A stretch of 64,000 nt of DNA, from contig DF237351.1 of the NCBI GenBank assembly GCA_000708835.1, positions 1-64,000 of the forward strand, written 5' to 3'. This document shows, piece by piece, positions 23,500-35,882 of the stretch. The number at the start of each line of letters is the position of its first letter. Position 1 is the first letter of the stretch. Made by a program: the position numbers and the translations under genes. The notes beneath the pieces are model-generated. The model did no database searches and had not been told where the DNA came from. It worked only from the letters and a program-made list of their open reading frames with translations. The stretch is from Klebsormidium nitens. Lineage: Eukaryota > Streptophyta > Klebsormidiophyceae > Klebsormidiales > Klebsormidiaceae.

Positions 23500-26400
23500 T
23501 TAGTGGTCAGATTGTTTGCTTGCATCCATTCGGGCAAGAACTTCTCTTTGCAGCGGCGTGTCTGAGAAGATGGCTCGTATCAGACGTTGCACCTGCACAT
23601 GCATTGGTTTAGGTCAGTGAGCCTCAACCGAAAGGTTGACGCCGTACAAGCAGTGGCGAAGAGCAGCGTGCAGACCTCTGCACGCTGCTCTCAGGTCGCA
23701 CGAAGGGGAAAAATCTTGCATAGACGATCCAGCGTTTTCCCGCAAAGGAAAAAGCATTTAAGCGGGACGGTCAGCCTCGAAGTTTGATTGAGATTTGAGT
23801 ACGCTGCAGTGTTCTTTGAGTAGGTGTACAGTAAACGCACTCGCAAACCTGGGACGACAAACATGAAGCAATTGCAATTTGTCGGGATTAGGTTGAGTTC
23901 ATCTTGAAACTTTCGGCCTTCGGGTCATTTTCAGATTTGACCGGATGTCCCATAGATCTTTTCCGATGACAGACGCTCACCTCCGGTGCACGAAAGCCGC
24001 ACGCCGGCAAGTTGCCGGACTCCCACGCTGCGTTGATGTCCCGCAACGACATGTCCAGGAAATCTGACAGCAGAAGGAAGAGCGCTTCAGAACAAACATG
24101 CGAGCGTGTTTGACTTCGGTGTCGGAACGCTGACACCGAGGGAGCGAAGTAGGCAACTGCACGCTGAGCGACAGAAGAGAAAGCCTTCAAGAAAGAAGCA
24201 AGGCGACTTTGCCTCTGCACGCGGTAAAACACGCAAAACTTGAGGCATCGCCGTGTCAATCTCAGTAGGCAGCAGGAGCACAGCTTTGGACTTGTGCCTT
24301 CCCCGAAGAGCCTCCTCGCTTTGGCATCAATGCACGAGGAAAAGCAGACCACGTCTTTCAAGCATCATCGGCGGTTCACGAAGTCGCAACGGCGGCAGAA
24401 AGTCGAAACACGGGAACCGAAAATTTGCCGTCCCATGCGGTTTTGGACTTCATGCTGAGAGTCTAGTGGACAAACAGCGAAATCACAACAGAGTGTCTTT
24501 GCGCAAGAGCAAAATGTTGGACCCGGCGGCGAATGGAATTACTGTAACGCGACCTATTAGCAATTTGAAGACGCTATTTTGCTGAACAAGTGCAGATATC
24601 GCAGATCAAACACCGGGTCCAGTTTACGTCGTGATCTCGGTCGGAAGATTCGCCTTCTTTTTAGCGTGAGCCGGACAAGAACCCGCAGGCCAAAGCTGGT
24701 GACTTACCGATCAGCCGCAGCAGCTTTGGCCCCGTTGGCACAAGCCGTGACGCCGTTTCCGCTCTTCCAATCGTTTCCGCTCCGGAACCAGCAGGCGGAC
24801 TCGTGAGGACGTCCGGAAGGCCCTCCAGGAGCGTCCGAAGGAGGTGGCGCAACTGCGCAATGGCACGTTACTTGTCAGGCTTCTTTGAAAGCCTGCCTTT
24901 GAGGGAAGTCGTATATCTTGCGGGAGACGCGACAGCGCTTCAGTGGGTTGCTTACTGAAGAACACAAGCGGAGACGTAGTCTGTACTCCCACGTTCGTAG
25001 CATGATCCGCCAATCTCGTGCAAAGAATCTATGAACTACTTCTCTCGACCAAAGTAGAGGCTTCTTCTCTCTTGACCGCCCAAGGCGTTAGTCACGACCG
25101 GGCATCAAACGCCGGCGCATCGCACCGCCCTCCTCTTGTTCCCGAAGAAATATACCGGAAGAATGAAATCTCCGATACAGGCCGGAAGGCAACATACAGA
25201 ATGGAAGCAACTTCCCAGACCCGCAGAAGTTGAAACCCCCCGCAACCTGATCAGTCAAGAGCACATTTCCTCACCTGTTTTGTCACACTCACAAGCTCGA
25301 GAGAAGGGGAGAGAACTGACAACGGCGGGACTGGTAGAAAGCGGGAATCGACGTCAATGAGTTACCCAATGAAACCGAGCAGCGGGCCGCACCTGGGTGG
25401 TCTCCTCGACGGCGATATCGTCCAGCTGGAGCACCTCCGAGGCGACACGTGCCACGCACGCCTCCGCCAGTGACGTCATCATGTCGTGGAAGATGCCGCG
25501 GCTGAGGACGGGGCGCCAGATGGTCGCCAAGTGTCCCAGAACATGCAGCACCTGCGGAAGCGAAATATCTTTGAGCATCCCCTCGTTTATGTCTATCTAA
25601 AAGAAAGAAAGTGGAAGCAAGGTAACAATAACTGATTATCAGACTGGGAACCCTTTAAAGAGATGTATAAGCGTTCGCGCAACCAAAAGGTAGATCTTGT
25701 GTCTCGGGCAGCTTATGAGTCCACCCCACTGACGACAATAGCCCGAGTAGTTCGGCCACATAAGAAAACACACGTAACAACTGCTCTGGCGTCGCCAAAC
25801 ACATGGTACAGCCTTTCTGGAGCATCAAAGAAAAGTCACAACGGAGACTGTGGGGCTCTCCGCAAGATAGAACGCTCAAGCTATACCCCGTCTTCAGCTC
25901 TCTGAAACCCTTGGCAGATATTGCCAACCGCTTGCCTTCGTGCTAAATCTTGTGTCACGAGTCCCTCCCGCGAGTCGGGCAATTTGGACGGCGCGGAAAA
26001 CTTTCACACTGCCCGACCCAGAACGGCTTCGAGCGCTGGTTCCACGGCGTCTCAGCGACCCGTTACCTCCTCGACGGCTCAGACACTATGTTTAGAAACC
26101 CTACGAACTTGCCATCCATCCTACTCCCGAAAACCAACGGGTCAATTTACAGTTGTAAATAAGACAGAAGTTCCCCACCTTCTTGATTGCTCGCTCGGCC
26201 CCCTTGAAGTTGACCTCCTCGTCCGTGAACCGGAAGCCCTTGCCCTCGTCCAGCGCCCGCATCAGCTCGTCCCGCTGCTGACGTACTTGGCCGGACCGGG
26301 TGACGTCAGCGAGTTGCTCGAAGGCGGGGGCGAGGTCCGCGAGGGTGGATAGATCCCGCAGGGAGGGGGGCAGGGCGTTCTTGTACTGCGAGGAGAAATG

Positions 26401-29400
26401 TGAATTGTCGATTGGGAAATTAATCATTTGGAAACCGAGCGGCGCACGTGTGACGTTGACGGCGACCTTTGCGCACAATCCCATACAGCACTGCCGCTGC
26501 TCGATCCGCTGAGGTTGAAGGCGGCAGGCTGCTCGAAGAGTCGCATTCTTCGACGGATGAAACGATCAGACGCACTAGAATATTTAACTTTCAGCAACGG
26601 AAGGAGGCCGCATCTGATGCTTCTAAAGTTAGTAGACATGGTGAAATAACTGCGCCTGATATGAGAGTATTATTGGGCTCAATAGCGCCAATTTCATCAA
26701 AGCCATTTTTCCATAAAGCTGCATATTGGCAGCTGAGACTGCAGAACAGTCTGTCATGGCACTCTTCACAGAAGAGAACAGGAGAGATGAACAATTGTCT
26801 TGGAGCCCTTTCCCTTGTGTGGATTGTTTACAAAACTCAAGCGGAAGGACAAGTTCGCCCAAATTCTCTACCAACTCTGGGCTCGCTAACGCAGGGACAA
26901 GATGTTGCAGCGCAGGTCTTCAATGCTTGCAGTGTGCAGCTTTGGGGACTCGACGGCAAGCTTGATTGTCAACGATTCCGAATAGATAGAACACTTAGTC
27001 GAAAAGGTCGGTCATCCCTGCGTTCAAAAGACCAGGAGAATGGCTCACCTGGATTCCGAGCATCAGTGCATGGTGCGCTATGTACAGGCAGTCATTGTGG
27101 AACACCATGGCCAGTTGCGGAACGCTTTCCAGCTGATGCTGTCGTTGCACGGGAACGATTGCCCGATACAACTGGAGGACGTCTCGAGCAGTGCGGTGCA
27201 GTTGCAGAGCGGTTCGGGCGGAGGATTGCGTGGCCTCCCGAAGGGCCTCGTGCGCGAGCTCGGCGAGCTGCTGGACTGCGGTGGAGACCTGGGGAAAGAG
27301 ACGGACGAGCTTAATACAGGGCCTTTTTGAGGGCGACGATTAGAAAGAAGCGTTTTGAAAGGAATGGATACAAGAAACCAGGCTAGAAAGCTTGAGGAGC
27401 CTTTGAAACATGGTCAGTCTCAAGACGAAATTGGCAAAAATAAATGAAAGAAGTGTCCGTAGAGCAAACTGACAATGTTTAGGGAAGGGACTGCGGCAAT
27501 AAGCGTGTCATAAAGAAGCAGCAGCTAAGCGGGTGCGGAAATTGCGAAGTGAAGCGTCAGTAGCGCAACCCCGCGAAGAAGGTCGCGTTGGTTGCACCTC
27601 GCTACCAGATTCGCCTCGATAAAAATACCTGCAATTGGTTCACGTTCACGACAGGGTCTCCGTCAGATTCTTTGCAGCAACTAGACAGGAGGACCAATCG
27701 TACCTGACAAGTCGGCAGGTAAAAGAACGGCCCCTGCTCGTCTGCTTCCTCCCCACCTCCCCCTTGCCTTCCAGAAGTCCCTGGCATGTCACCTGACGGC
27801 TCTCCTCGACTGGCATCAGCATGCCCCCCCTCTTTCACCAGAGTTCCGACCCCCCCTTTCCGTCCCAACGGTCTCGCCTTTTTGCCCCTGGGCTCGGTTT
27901 TGTCAGCAACTTCCGGAAGAGGTTCGATCCCTGGAGGCTTTCTGTCGATCCCTGAACCGACTGTGACGGTATTCAAGCACAAGTCTGGCAGTGTGACCAA
28001 ACCCCGCGCCCTGGCCAGCAGGCTCGTCCTCTTCTTTGTAGCAAAGTGCACATCGATGTCGGCGGCGAACGCGCTGAGCTCGTGCCCCTTCTCTAGTTTC
28101 GAAATGAGCCCTTCCGCTTCCAGAGCCTTCTCAAACTCCGCTGAGGCCTTGGCAAGCGGCTCAAACTCCGGCAGTCTGCTGGCCTCGCTTGGGACCGCTG
28201 ACGTCAGCGGGCCGTTGATTAGCGTCTTGGCGATTTTCGGCCACAGAATCTGTCCCAATCGGAGGGTCTTGCTTCGATCCCCATGCATGACGTGCCGGTG
28301 GATGAACTGGACGACCGTGACCAATGACGAGTATGTTTCCACAAGCGTTGCTGGACCGCCCTCGCTGCTGACACCTGCAAACCGCAGCTTTGCAAACTCC
28401 TCTTCTTCATCCGTGGTCAAGACTTGAAGATCAACCTTCTTCAAGCTTAAGGCCACTGGCCCCTCTGAAAGTTGTGCCGCCAGCTTCTCTAGCTTTCTAT
28501 CTAGCAAGTCTAGGGTGTCGAGCGCCTCCCACGAAGTTTCCAACCCCTTTTTGCCCCCTCCGTCAGGCACATTCTCTGCGCGCACTTCCCCTCGGCCCAA
28601 ATCCACAACAACCGCCCCCTCGAACTCTTCGTCCAAGTCTGCTTCCACCCGACTCCTCCTAGCCGCTACTTCTTCCCTAAGGAGACCGAAAACGAGGGGA
28701 CCCTGGGACTGCTTGTCAGGCAAGCCAGTGATGCGCTGCTCTAGGGAGAGAATCCACTTGGCTGCCTGAGGGAGATGCCCCTGCCTGATCTGCTTGTCAA
28801 GTGACTGCAGGCCTTGATTTAGAGAGGCGACGAGCGAGACTGCCTCTAGAGCTCGTTGTTTTGCTGCAATCTCAATTTGAAGCTCGCGGTGTTCGGCGGC
28901 AGAGGCGATTATGTCAGCGCCCAAACCTGCAGGGGGAAGGTGATGTCAGCCCCCCAGCAGGCACGCAACTGCATTGGTGTTGGATGTCTTTCGCAAACAT
29001 AGGTTTGAATTCTTGAGTCGGGATCAAAAACAGGGCATGTGCCAAAGTAGCCAGCCCTGTGAGGGCAATTGCAGTGCAATGTGTGGAACCCTCAATTTCC
29101 ATTAGGGCTGTTGTTACTCGAGCAGTTCAAGTCTGGTCAATCGATTTGATAACTCGAAAGTGTCTGCTAGTGCATATAAGGAGCATTGATGTCTATATTG
29201 CTTGTAATGATCATAAATCACACATGTGAGACGGGTGGGGCTAATTTAGGGAGTTCTGGGTGGGCATCGGTGCGAAGCGTGTAAGTGTTTGAGCTTTAGT
29301 TTTGAGTATTAGCCTCAACTTCTTCATAATTGATCTTATTTTGAACTATTCTAGGAATCCGCATGAGGAGCTTGCTCTGGCAACTTACCACCACCATATG

Positions 29401-29839
29401 CAAAGCAATTACTTCTTTCCGCTTGGCTTTTCATAAGGATGTGTGGTCATTCACCGGTCACAGATCAATAAAGCAATCAATGCACTGGGCACGATCAACG
29501 AGGTGAATCGCCACAGGTCTCACCATCCTCATTATCCTCACTTCCAAGCACTGTAAGAGCAGAGGCAAAGTCCCGCCCGATGTCGTCAACATGATTACTA
29601 CTCCGCTCGGCTGTGCTCGCCAGCCGCAGCAAGTCCTTGTGATGGTTTGTCAGCGTCAAGTAAACTTGCTCTTTCAATTCCTTAGAGCGGATTTTTATGC
29701 GGTCCAAAGCAGCCTGCAAATCAGCCGCAGAGACAAGCGTTCCAAGGTCAGCTGGAGTCTCTCCATCTCCACAGATGAGGTGAAGGTTTCCGAAGGTGGA
29801 AGGCTGGTTGGAAGGAAGGGGGCCCTGGGGGACGCCCAT
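23500..29839 (-). CDS. ZW10: ZW10 family protein (Dsl1/NRZ tethering complex, kinetochore)
   Basis: ZW10 works in ER-directed vesicle tethering with RINT1/Tip20 and Sec39/NAG partners, and at kinetochores in animals. Eight exons, all in phase: 29839-29524, 28926-27704, 27288-27049, 26385-26179, 25551-25393, 24852-24708, 24063-23981, 23592-23500 (2,466 nt, 821 residues; human ZW10 is 779). ATG at 29839 follows an in-frame TAG. Exon 1 has LVSAADLQAALDRIKIRSKEL and HHKDLLRLAS; exon 2 a long coiled-coil region; exon 3 RDVLQLYRAIVPVQ and LAMVFHNDCLYIAHHALMLG, typical of the family; exon 5 VLHVLGHLATIWRPVL; exons 7-8 the C-terminal signature DMSLRDINAAWESGNL, CGFRAPE|VQRLIRAIFSDTPL. An acceptor 45 bases earlier for exon 5 (25596) would add 15 residues; the chosen one gives the better family fit. 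It diverges from the IGPS gene over 345 bases. Confidence 0.93.
29233..29310 (+). repeat. Dispersed repeat family, copy C (in ZW10 intron 1)
   Basis: Starts GGGTGGGGCTAATTTAGGG, then GGTGCGAAGCGTG and TTGAGCTTTAGTTTT. The order of blocks matches copy B at 41563 and the start of copy A at 7567. Confidence 0.45.
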
Positions 29840-30184
29840 CGTGCTGATCTAGATTCTTATGTGCATTCAGATGAACAGATTTCTTGGAAGGCAGGCTGGG
29901 CAGTCCGACCGTCAGGCAAAAGCATTGAAGATTGACCTGGACTCAGCAGAGCATCTGGGCCGTCGAGTATTATCCGACAGCCCAAACTCAGGTTATAGCC
30001 CCAAAGTTGCTGGCCCCCTCCTTTCAGACTCGCATCTCTAGTTGGAATCTGCTTATACACTGCATTGTGCAGATACTTACCTGTAAATTTATTACTTGGC
30101 AGCTCTAGATCTTCATGCAGTAGAGCAGCTTTGACAGTTGGACTTGTAGCGCCAGGGAAAGGAAGCAAGGCGTGGAGTCGAATA
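29840..30184. promoter_or_regulatory. Short divergent promoter region of ZW10 and IGPS
   Basis: The two start codons, on opposite strands, are 345 bases apart, so both 5' UTRs and both promoters must fit here. No strong TATA box or known motif stands out. Confidence 0.5.
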
Positions 30185-33100
30185 ATGGCGTCTTCCTGTT
30201 ACATGTGCAGTCAGTTACAGACAAGTTTGGCTCGTTCAAGCATCCAGGCTCGGCAAGAACAGACAGGCGCTTCCGTTGCTTCGTTGTCACCTTGCAGATT
30301 GAGCCCTTTCTTGGATCTTCCCTCTTCAAACTCAACTCAATCTTCCTTCCGTTCTCCTGCTAGAAGAAGTGCAAGGCCAGTCTGCCAAGCGGAAGAGGTA
30401 AGTCTCTACACAGAGCGCGCGTTTATTTGCTACTCTGTGGTGGTATGAAATGTGTGCTGGAAGGAAGAGATGTGGGAATCGATTTTTCAGATATGACTGG
30501 GCCCCATTTCACCACAAGGTCTTCCTTCTGTGTACAATTATCAACGCCGTCGATTCTTCATCATGGTGACGAGGATTTTAGGACTTGATGGAAGGTCTGA
30601 AGCATTGTACTCTTGAATGAGTATCCATGGAGTGCCAAAAGCAAAAACTTTCTCTATTATGAAGGTGGGGCTACCGATATTCACGTTCTGGGCTTCCTAG
30701 GGAGCCAGGGAAACCCTAATTGTCAGGAATGTGGGGGGCCATGTTTACTCTGCACTGCAAACGGCTGCCACTTGACAGTATATTCCATTACTTGTTCCTC
30801 TTACTTAATGTTGCTTTGCCGTAGAGGCATCACCAGACAATTCTTTTATGTTCGCAACTTGAGCGAGGGAACTAGCTTGAGAAACTCAATCTGAGTTGCG
30901 CCCATCAGATTCCGCTCCCACAAGGCACATATTTAGGCCACCTTCTCCGATGCAGCCCAATCAGGGAGCGCCAGCTGTCGACGCCCGCGCCCCCACCAGC
31001 ATTTTGAGTCCCGCCACGCCGCTGCCAAGCGCCGCAACAACAGAGGCCGTCCCGGCTCCAGGCACCGAATGGATCAACTTTAACCTAGACAAGCGCTCCC
31101 CAATCACGCCTCCAGAGTGGGAAGACAAGGTGAAGAAACAGAAGGAGGAGAAAGCGGCCAAGATGCAGACGAGCATAAGGAGACGGCCCCCGACGGGGCC
31201 CCCGACGCACGCGGTGGGGCCGTTTGAGTTTAAGATCGAGAACGAGGACAACTTGCCGAGGAACATATTGGAGGAGATTGTGTGGAACAAGGATGTGGAG
31301 GTGCAAAAGGTGGGCCTTTTGGGTGGCCTTTTGTGTCTCTTCCCCCTTTCTCATTCTTTTCCGTACTGGCTACAACTGGCAAGTTCTTTCAGGCGTTTTC
31401 CACACTACAAATGATAGAAGCTGACGACACCCTCAGCTCTGGCTTCTGAGATCGCAGTTGCAAGGGGAAGTCATTGAGAGATGGAGGACGTTCTGAAACA
31501 TACATTAAAGGTGGCAAGAAGAGGGATAGCATTCACCTGCAACCTACAGTATGTTTTGGTATGGTTGTCCTTCCGGCCAGCAGATGTGCAGAATAATCAA
31601 GCGTGCTGGGACACATCCGTTCGCCCCTGAAGCCTAACCAGCGCTACACAACAGACTGAAGCCTAAGCTTTTCCTTTTAATAGGCGAAAGAGAAGACGCC
31701 TCTCGGTGCTTTGAAGAGGAGCGGGAACCCCGCACCCCCTCTCAACTTCGTGGAGGCCCTGCGGGAGCGGGCGGCAGAGACGGGAGTCCCGGGGCTGATT
31801 GCAGAAGTCAAGAAGGCGTCGCCGAGCAAAGGCCTTATCCAGCCCAACTTTAACCCTGTGAGTGGTCCGGCTTCGATTTCTAAGAATGGGCCTTTCGCAA
31901 GTTGGGAGGCTGCTGCAAATGCTGGAAGCTTGTGCTCTTGCGGTGCTCTTGTGTTCATGAAGCTCTGCAATACGTGTCCCTACACTGAAGGCGACCGTGC
32001 TTGGAAGAGAAATAGGCCGGTGTCATGTGTAGGTCGTTTTCCACCGAAGAAAAAATCCCAATCAAGAAGGTGGGCTTACAATGACATTGTAAGAGTTGCA
32101 CTATCCTGCCATTGGCGGGGTTGTGATGAAGCTAAGCTGATAGCCTCGTTCTTTCAACACAGGTGTTGATTGCACGCGCATACGAGGCTGGCGGCGCGGC
32201 CTGCTTGAGCGTTCTGACCGACGAAAAGTACTTCCAGGTGAGGATTCGGTCCCATTCACGCTGGAAGGCCTGCCGTGCTATTGATATAGTATCGGTTCTG
32301 CAGCATCTGTGCGGCCGCGCGCAGTTTGCCGTAGTCGGTAAAAGTTGCTCCTCCTGCGCTTCTTCCCATGGGAGATCTTTTTCTTTGATTGACACTGCAC
32401 TAACAGACGTTCTTGTTTCCTGCAGGGGAGCTTCGACAATATTGTGAAAATCAGGGCATCTGGCAGTCGGGTAAGTTTGCTCTTTCTCCTTCTTATCGAC
32501 TCAGGTGCACAGAGTCGTTCTGAGCACTTGATGGCTGCTCTTAACGCCAAATTGGACATTCTCATGCCAACGGCTGCGCCCCTTAGGAATGGCGCTTGGT
32601 TGATTGCTCCTATGCCTCTGCATGCCAGCCGCAAAAGTCAACTTATCATGGGAGTTTTTGATGCTTAACCTTATTTCCATTGTGATTGCATGTCCCTTGG
32701 ATGCTTCCGTTGATACCCGCCCCTCACTTTATGCTTTGGATACACCGAGTAGCGGATGAGACGACGTACTACCTATCTGCTGAACTTTAAACGAGCAGTT
32801 CCCCATCAGGATGGTCGGCTTTGGTGCAAGCACAAGAGAAGACTCAACATTACATGACGGTCTTACATCTCGACTGACGAGCCTCAAGAACGAGCTCGAA
32901 TAGTCATCGAACTCGTATTGAGGGGTGACCTTGAATTGGGAGGCAAGCTCGGTCTTGACTGTGGGGCTGAACTCTGGAGCTGTAAACCTCGTTCTTCGGC
33001 ACGTTCCTGCCCCAAGCCGTGCATCCCAAGCACCGGCTCCATCTTCAAAAACGGTTTGATATCATCTGCTTTTCAATCATGCTCTTATAGCTTACCCTCT

Positions 33101-35882
33101 TCTGCAGCTGCCGATCTTGTGCAAAGAGTTCATCATCGACGCGTATCAGATCTTCAAGGCGCGCATGGTGGGCGCGGACGCGGTGCTCCTCATCGCGGCG
33201 GTCCTTCCTGATGTGGACCTCATCTACATGTCCAAGATCGCAAAGTCCCTCGGAATGCAAGCCCTTTTAGAGGTCAGCTTCCCTGTCGCTTCTCTCCTTG
33301 TTCACGAGCGTCTGAAGGTGGGACCTTATAGCATGTTTGCATGTAAACAATGCGTCAGATAGTGATTTTCGCCCTTCCGAGTAAGCCAATTGCCGGTCGG
33401 TCCAGCATTTCAACGTATGGCCGCGCATACTTCGACGAGGCTGGTCACTCCTTTGCGCTGATATTTGGAGGAAAGATTGGGAAGTCGGAAGGAAGTCTTT
33501 GCCGCACCCTGCAGCCGCTAATGGTGTTTTGCATCGTTTCTGGCAACAACTTATCTCGTGGCATTGGCGCTGTAATTTCACCTTGCTTTATCGCCTGTGA
33601 CACTTTCAGTTAGATTTCTAGCTGTATTTTAAATAAATCTGATCAGGTCACGTATGTCTATCTTCGGGGGAACTCTCCACTTCGCTTCAGGCACTACGGG
33701 TTCGAGTAGTTGGTCACTTTGAAGTCTTCCCGCACTCCGTCCACCGTTGCTGCTGCATCCCAAAAGTCTGGCGAGTACAAGAAAAGGGCCTAACGTTTGG
33801 ATAACATTGGGAATGTGGCAGTCGCTTAAGGTGGTCTGTCGTTCGACCTCTTTGCATGACGGTATCGCGAGAGGGACAAAAGTGAAGCAAGATGGAGCGA
33901 AACGGAACCCACTCAAGCGGATTCGGAACTAGATGGAGATTCGGATTGCAAGCATACACGCTTCGCCACGCTCTTGCTTCAAAATTACACGCTGGAAGGA
34001 AGTGGGCCACGTGTTCGGATCTACGGCGTGCCCATGATTGAAACGGGAAAGGATAGAGCAGAACGAAACAGAAATAAGCGGACTTGGAACAAAACGAGAC
34101 CCTGTGAGAAACTAACGCTCCGCTTCGCTTTTGCTCCAGGTTCACACGCTGGAAGAGATGGACCGGGTACTCGGAATCGACGGCGTGCAGATGATTGGGA
34201 TCAACAACCGGGATCTGAGTGAGCATTCAAGCCGCGCTTGTCCTCAATGTCCTGCCCTCTTGGAGAGGCAGGGTTTCCGAGTTACGTAGGTAGGGCGCAG
34301 GAGAAGACCTGAAATGATACCATTGGCAACTCCTCGGTGTAACAAACAAGTATCTCCATTTCCAAGTGCTTGAAAACGCGCTTCCATCGTCGACGTGCCG
34401 ATTGGATTGATGAGTGCCTATTTACGTCCTTGAGCTTGTTGGCCAGTTCCAGTAAGGTTGTCAAGATGAGCGGATGCAAGAGCGCAATCTGTTCCGTCTG
34501 AAACCGAACCAACGAGCGATCTAGCCGGTCTCATTGAGCCGGTCTGGTTTGATGGTCTTCACCAGCAATTGAAATGGGAGGTCAGGAATCCTTCCAACTT
34601 GTCGATCTTGCTGACGTCATGGGTGGTGCTGCGCCTATCTTCGCTGACGTCACCGGTTCGTCATTTCAAGGTACGTTCAAGACGGACATCCACAACACAG
34701 CGCGGCTGCTCGAGGGCGGCCGCGGCGAGCAGATCCGGGAGCGGAACATCCTAGTGAGTCCCGTTTCGCGCTGTAAAACATACTTCTGATGGGCTTTCCG
34801 AGTCGCGGTGTGAAAAGGCCCTGCTAGCTGCCCATCTCACGGTGTTGCTCTTTACACTTGAGCGAGTATGGGCTTGATGGGCTCTTGTATTGAGACGGGA
34901 CACGTACCAGCGAGCCGCCACGTCGCATTTTCATACTTGGAGCAAACGCGGGCGTGATGGGTTGGGTGGGGACGGTGTGCAAGACTCGCCTGAGGGTTTG
35001 AGAAACCGAACACGAAGGTCGCCGTTTATTAATGACCTGTTTGCCGGATTTACCTGGGAGCACTCAAAACGATAGCGACCTAGCTTGACCTTGAGACGCG
35101 CAAGCTGAATCTTCAATCAAAATAACGAACGAATTGAACAACTCAATTTTACTGAAGAATCACGACAAGAATTTGGGGCCAGATTGTTCCGGGAAGAATG
35201 AATCCTAGAGAGCCCCACTTCTTAGAGGGAGAAACCGGTGCCGGAGCAGCTCCGAACGCGCTCTGACAGCCAAGGAGTGCTTCAAGAGCTCTTGAGGAAG
35301 CTTGTCAAGAAAGTGGTTTTGCTCTTATTGCAGTTGGTGGGCGAGTCGGCGCTCGCAACTCCGGAGGACATCGCCATCGTCCAAAAGGCGGGAGTCGGAG
35401 CTGTGAGAGTTTTTACGCAGTCCCCGCACATCACGTTTGCCAGACTTGGCTGCCGTGTGTTGGCGGGGGGCCCTCAGAAGTTGTTCTTTGCGCGTGCTGG
35501 ACATTAGGGGGCTGAGAAAAGGGCAGTCGGAGACAGACGCTTGTGAATTGTCTGCTTTCTGAAGAAGCGATGGTGTAGGGCCTTCGGTCGTATTGTTTCT
35601 GCCTTGCTTCGTATCTCTTTTTTCACCCGGAGAAGTCCCGCAGTATGGTAGCCGTATCTGGATTCGGAGCGTTGCTAATTTCCAGCGTCTGATTCTTGGT
35701 GGAACTGGGCAGTGCTGAAGTACTTTCGTTTTGGTGAGGGAGTTGTGGACGAATCGCAATGACGGGGCTTTCTTTTCATGCAGGTCCTGGTTGGAGAGTC
35801 GTTGGTAAAACAAGCGAACCCTACGGAAGCCATTGCGGGATTGTTCGGAAAGGATATCTCTCGGAAACAAGTTGAGCAGTGA
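30185..35882 (+). CDS. Indole-3-glycerol phosphate synthase, plastid-targeted
   Basis: Catalyses ring closure of CdRP to indole-3-glycerol phosphate in tryptophan synthesis. Ten exons, all in phase: 30185-30397, 30956-31309, 31684-31857, 32163-32237, 32426-32470, 33108-33272, 34140-34218, 34671-34753, 35334-35402, 35784-35882 (1,356 nt, 451 residues). Exon 1 ([19 protein letters not shown]...) is Ser/Arg-rich and acid-poor, as in a chloroplast transit peptide. Core motifs of the TIM barrel: [78 protein letters not shown]-type [13 protein letters not shown], and [13 protein letters not shown]. Active-site Lys, Glu, Asn and Ser-type residues sit in these strings. Exon 2 begins with a Pro/Ala-rich linker; the acceptor at 30955 is chosen for its pyrimidine tract and phase. 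Plant members are monofunctional, and nothing here suggests a fusion. Confidence 0.95.
33973..34220 (+). repeat. Tandem duplication of IGPS exon 7 with its acceptor region
   Basis: Bases 33973-34050 resemble 34131-34208, about 158 bases downstream: both share TTGCT.CA, ACACGCTGGAAG, ACGGCGTGC and ATGATTG in the same spacing. The upstream copy has lost the AG acceptor and the frame, so it is a decayed exon copy inside intron 6. Confidence 0.75.

Noticed and set aside
25552-25596. Earlier acceptor for ZW10 exon 5
   Set aside because: It keeps frame but adds 15 residues not expected in the family; the 25551 acceptor directly gives the conserved KK-VLH..L join.
27786-28769. Plus-strand frames opposite ZW10 exon 2
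   Set aside because: Shadow frames; low-complexity Pro/Ser text with no domain, opposite a firmly phased exon.
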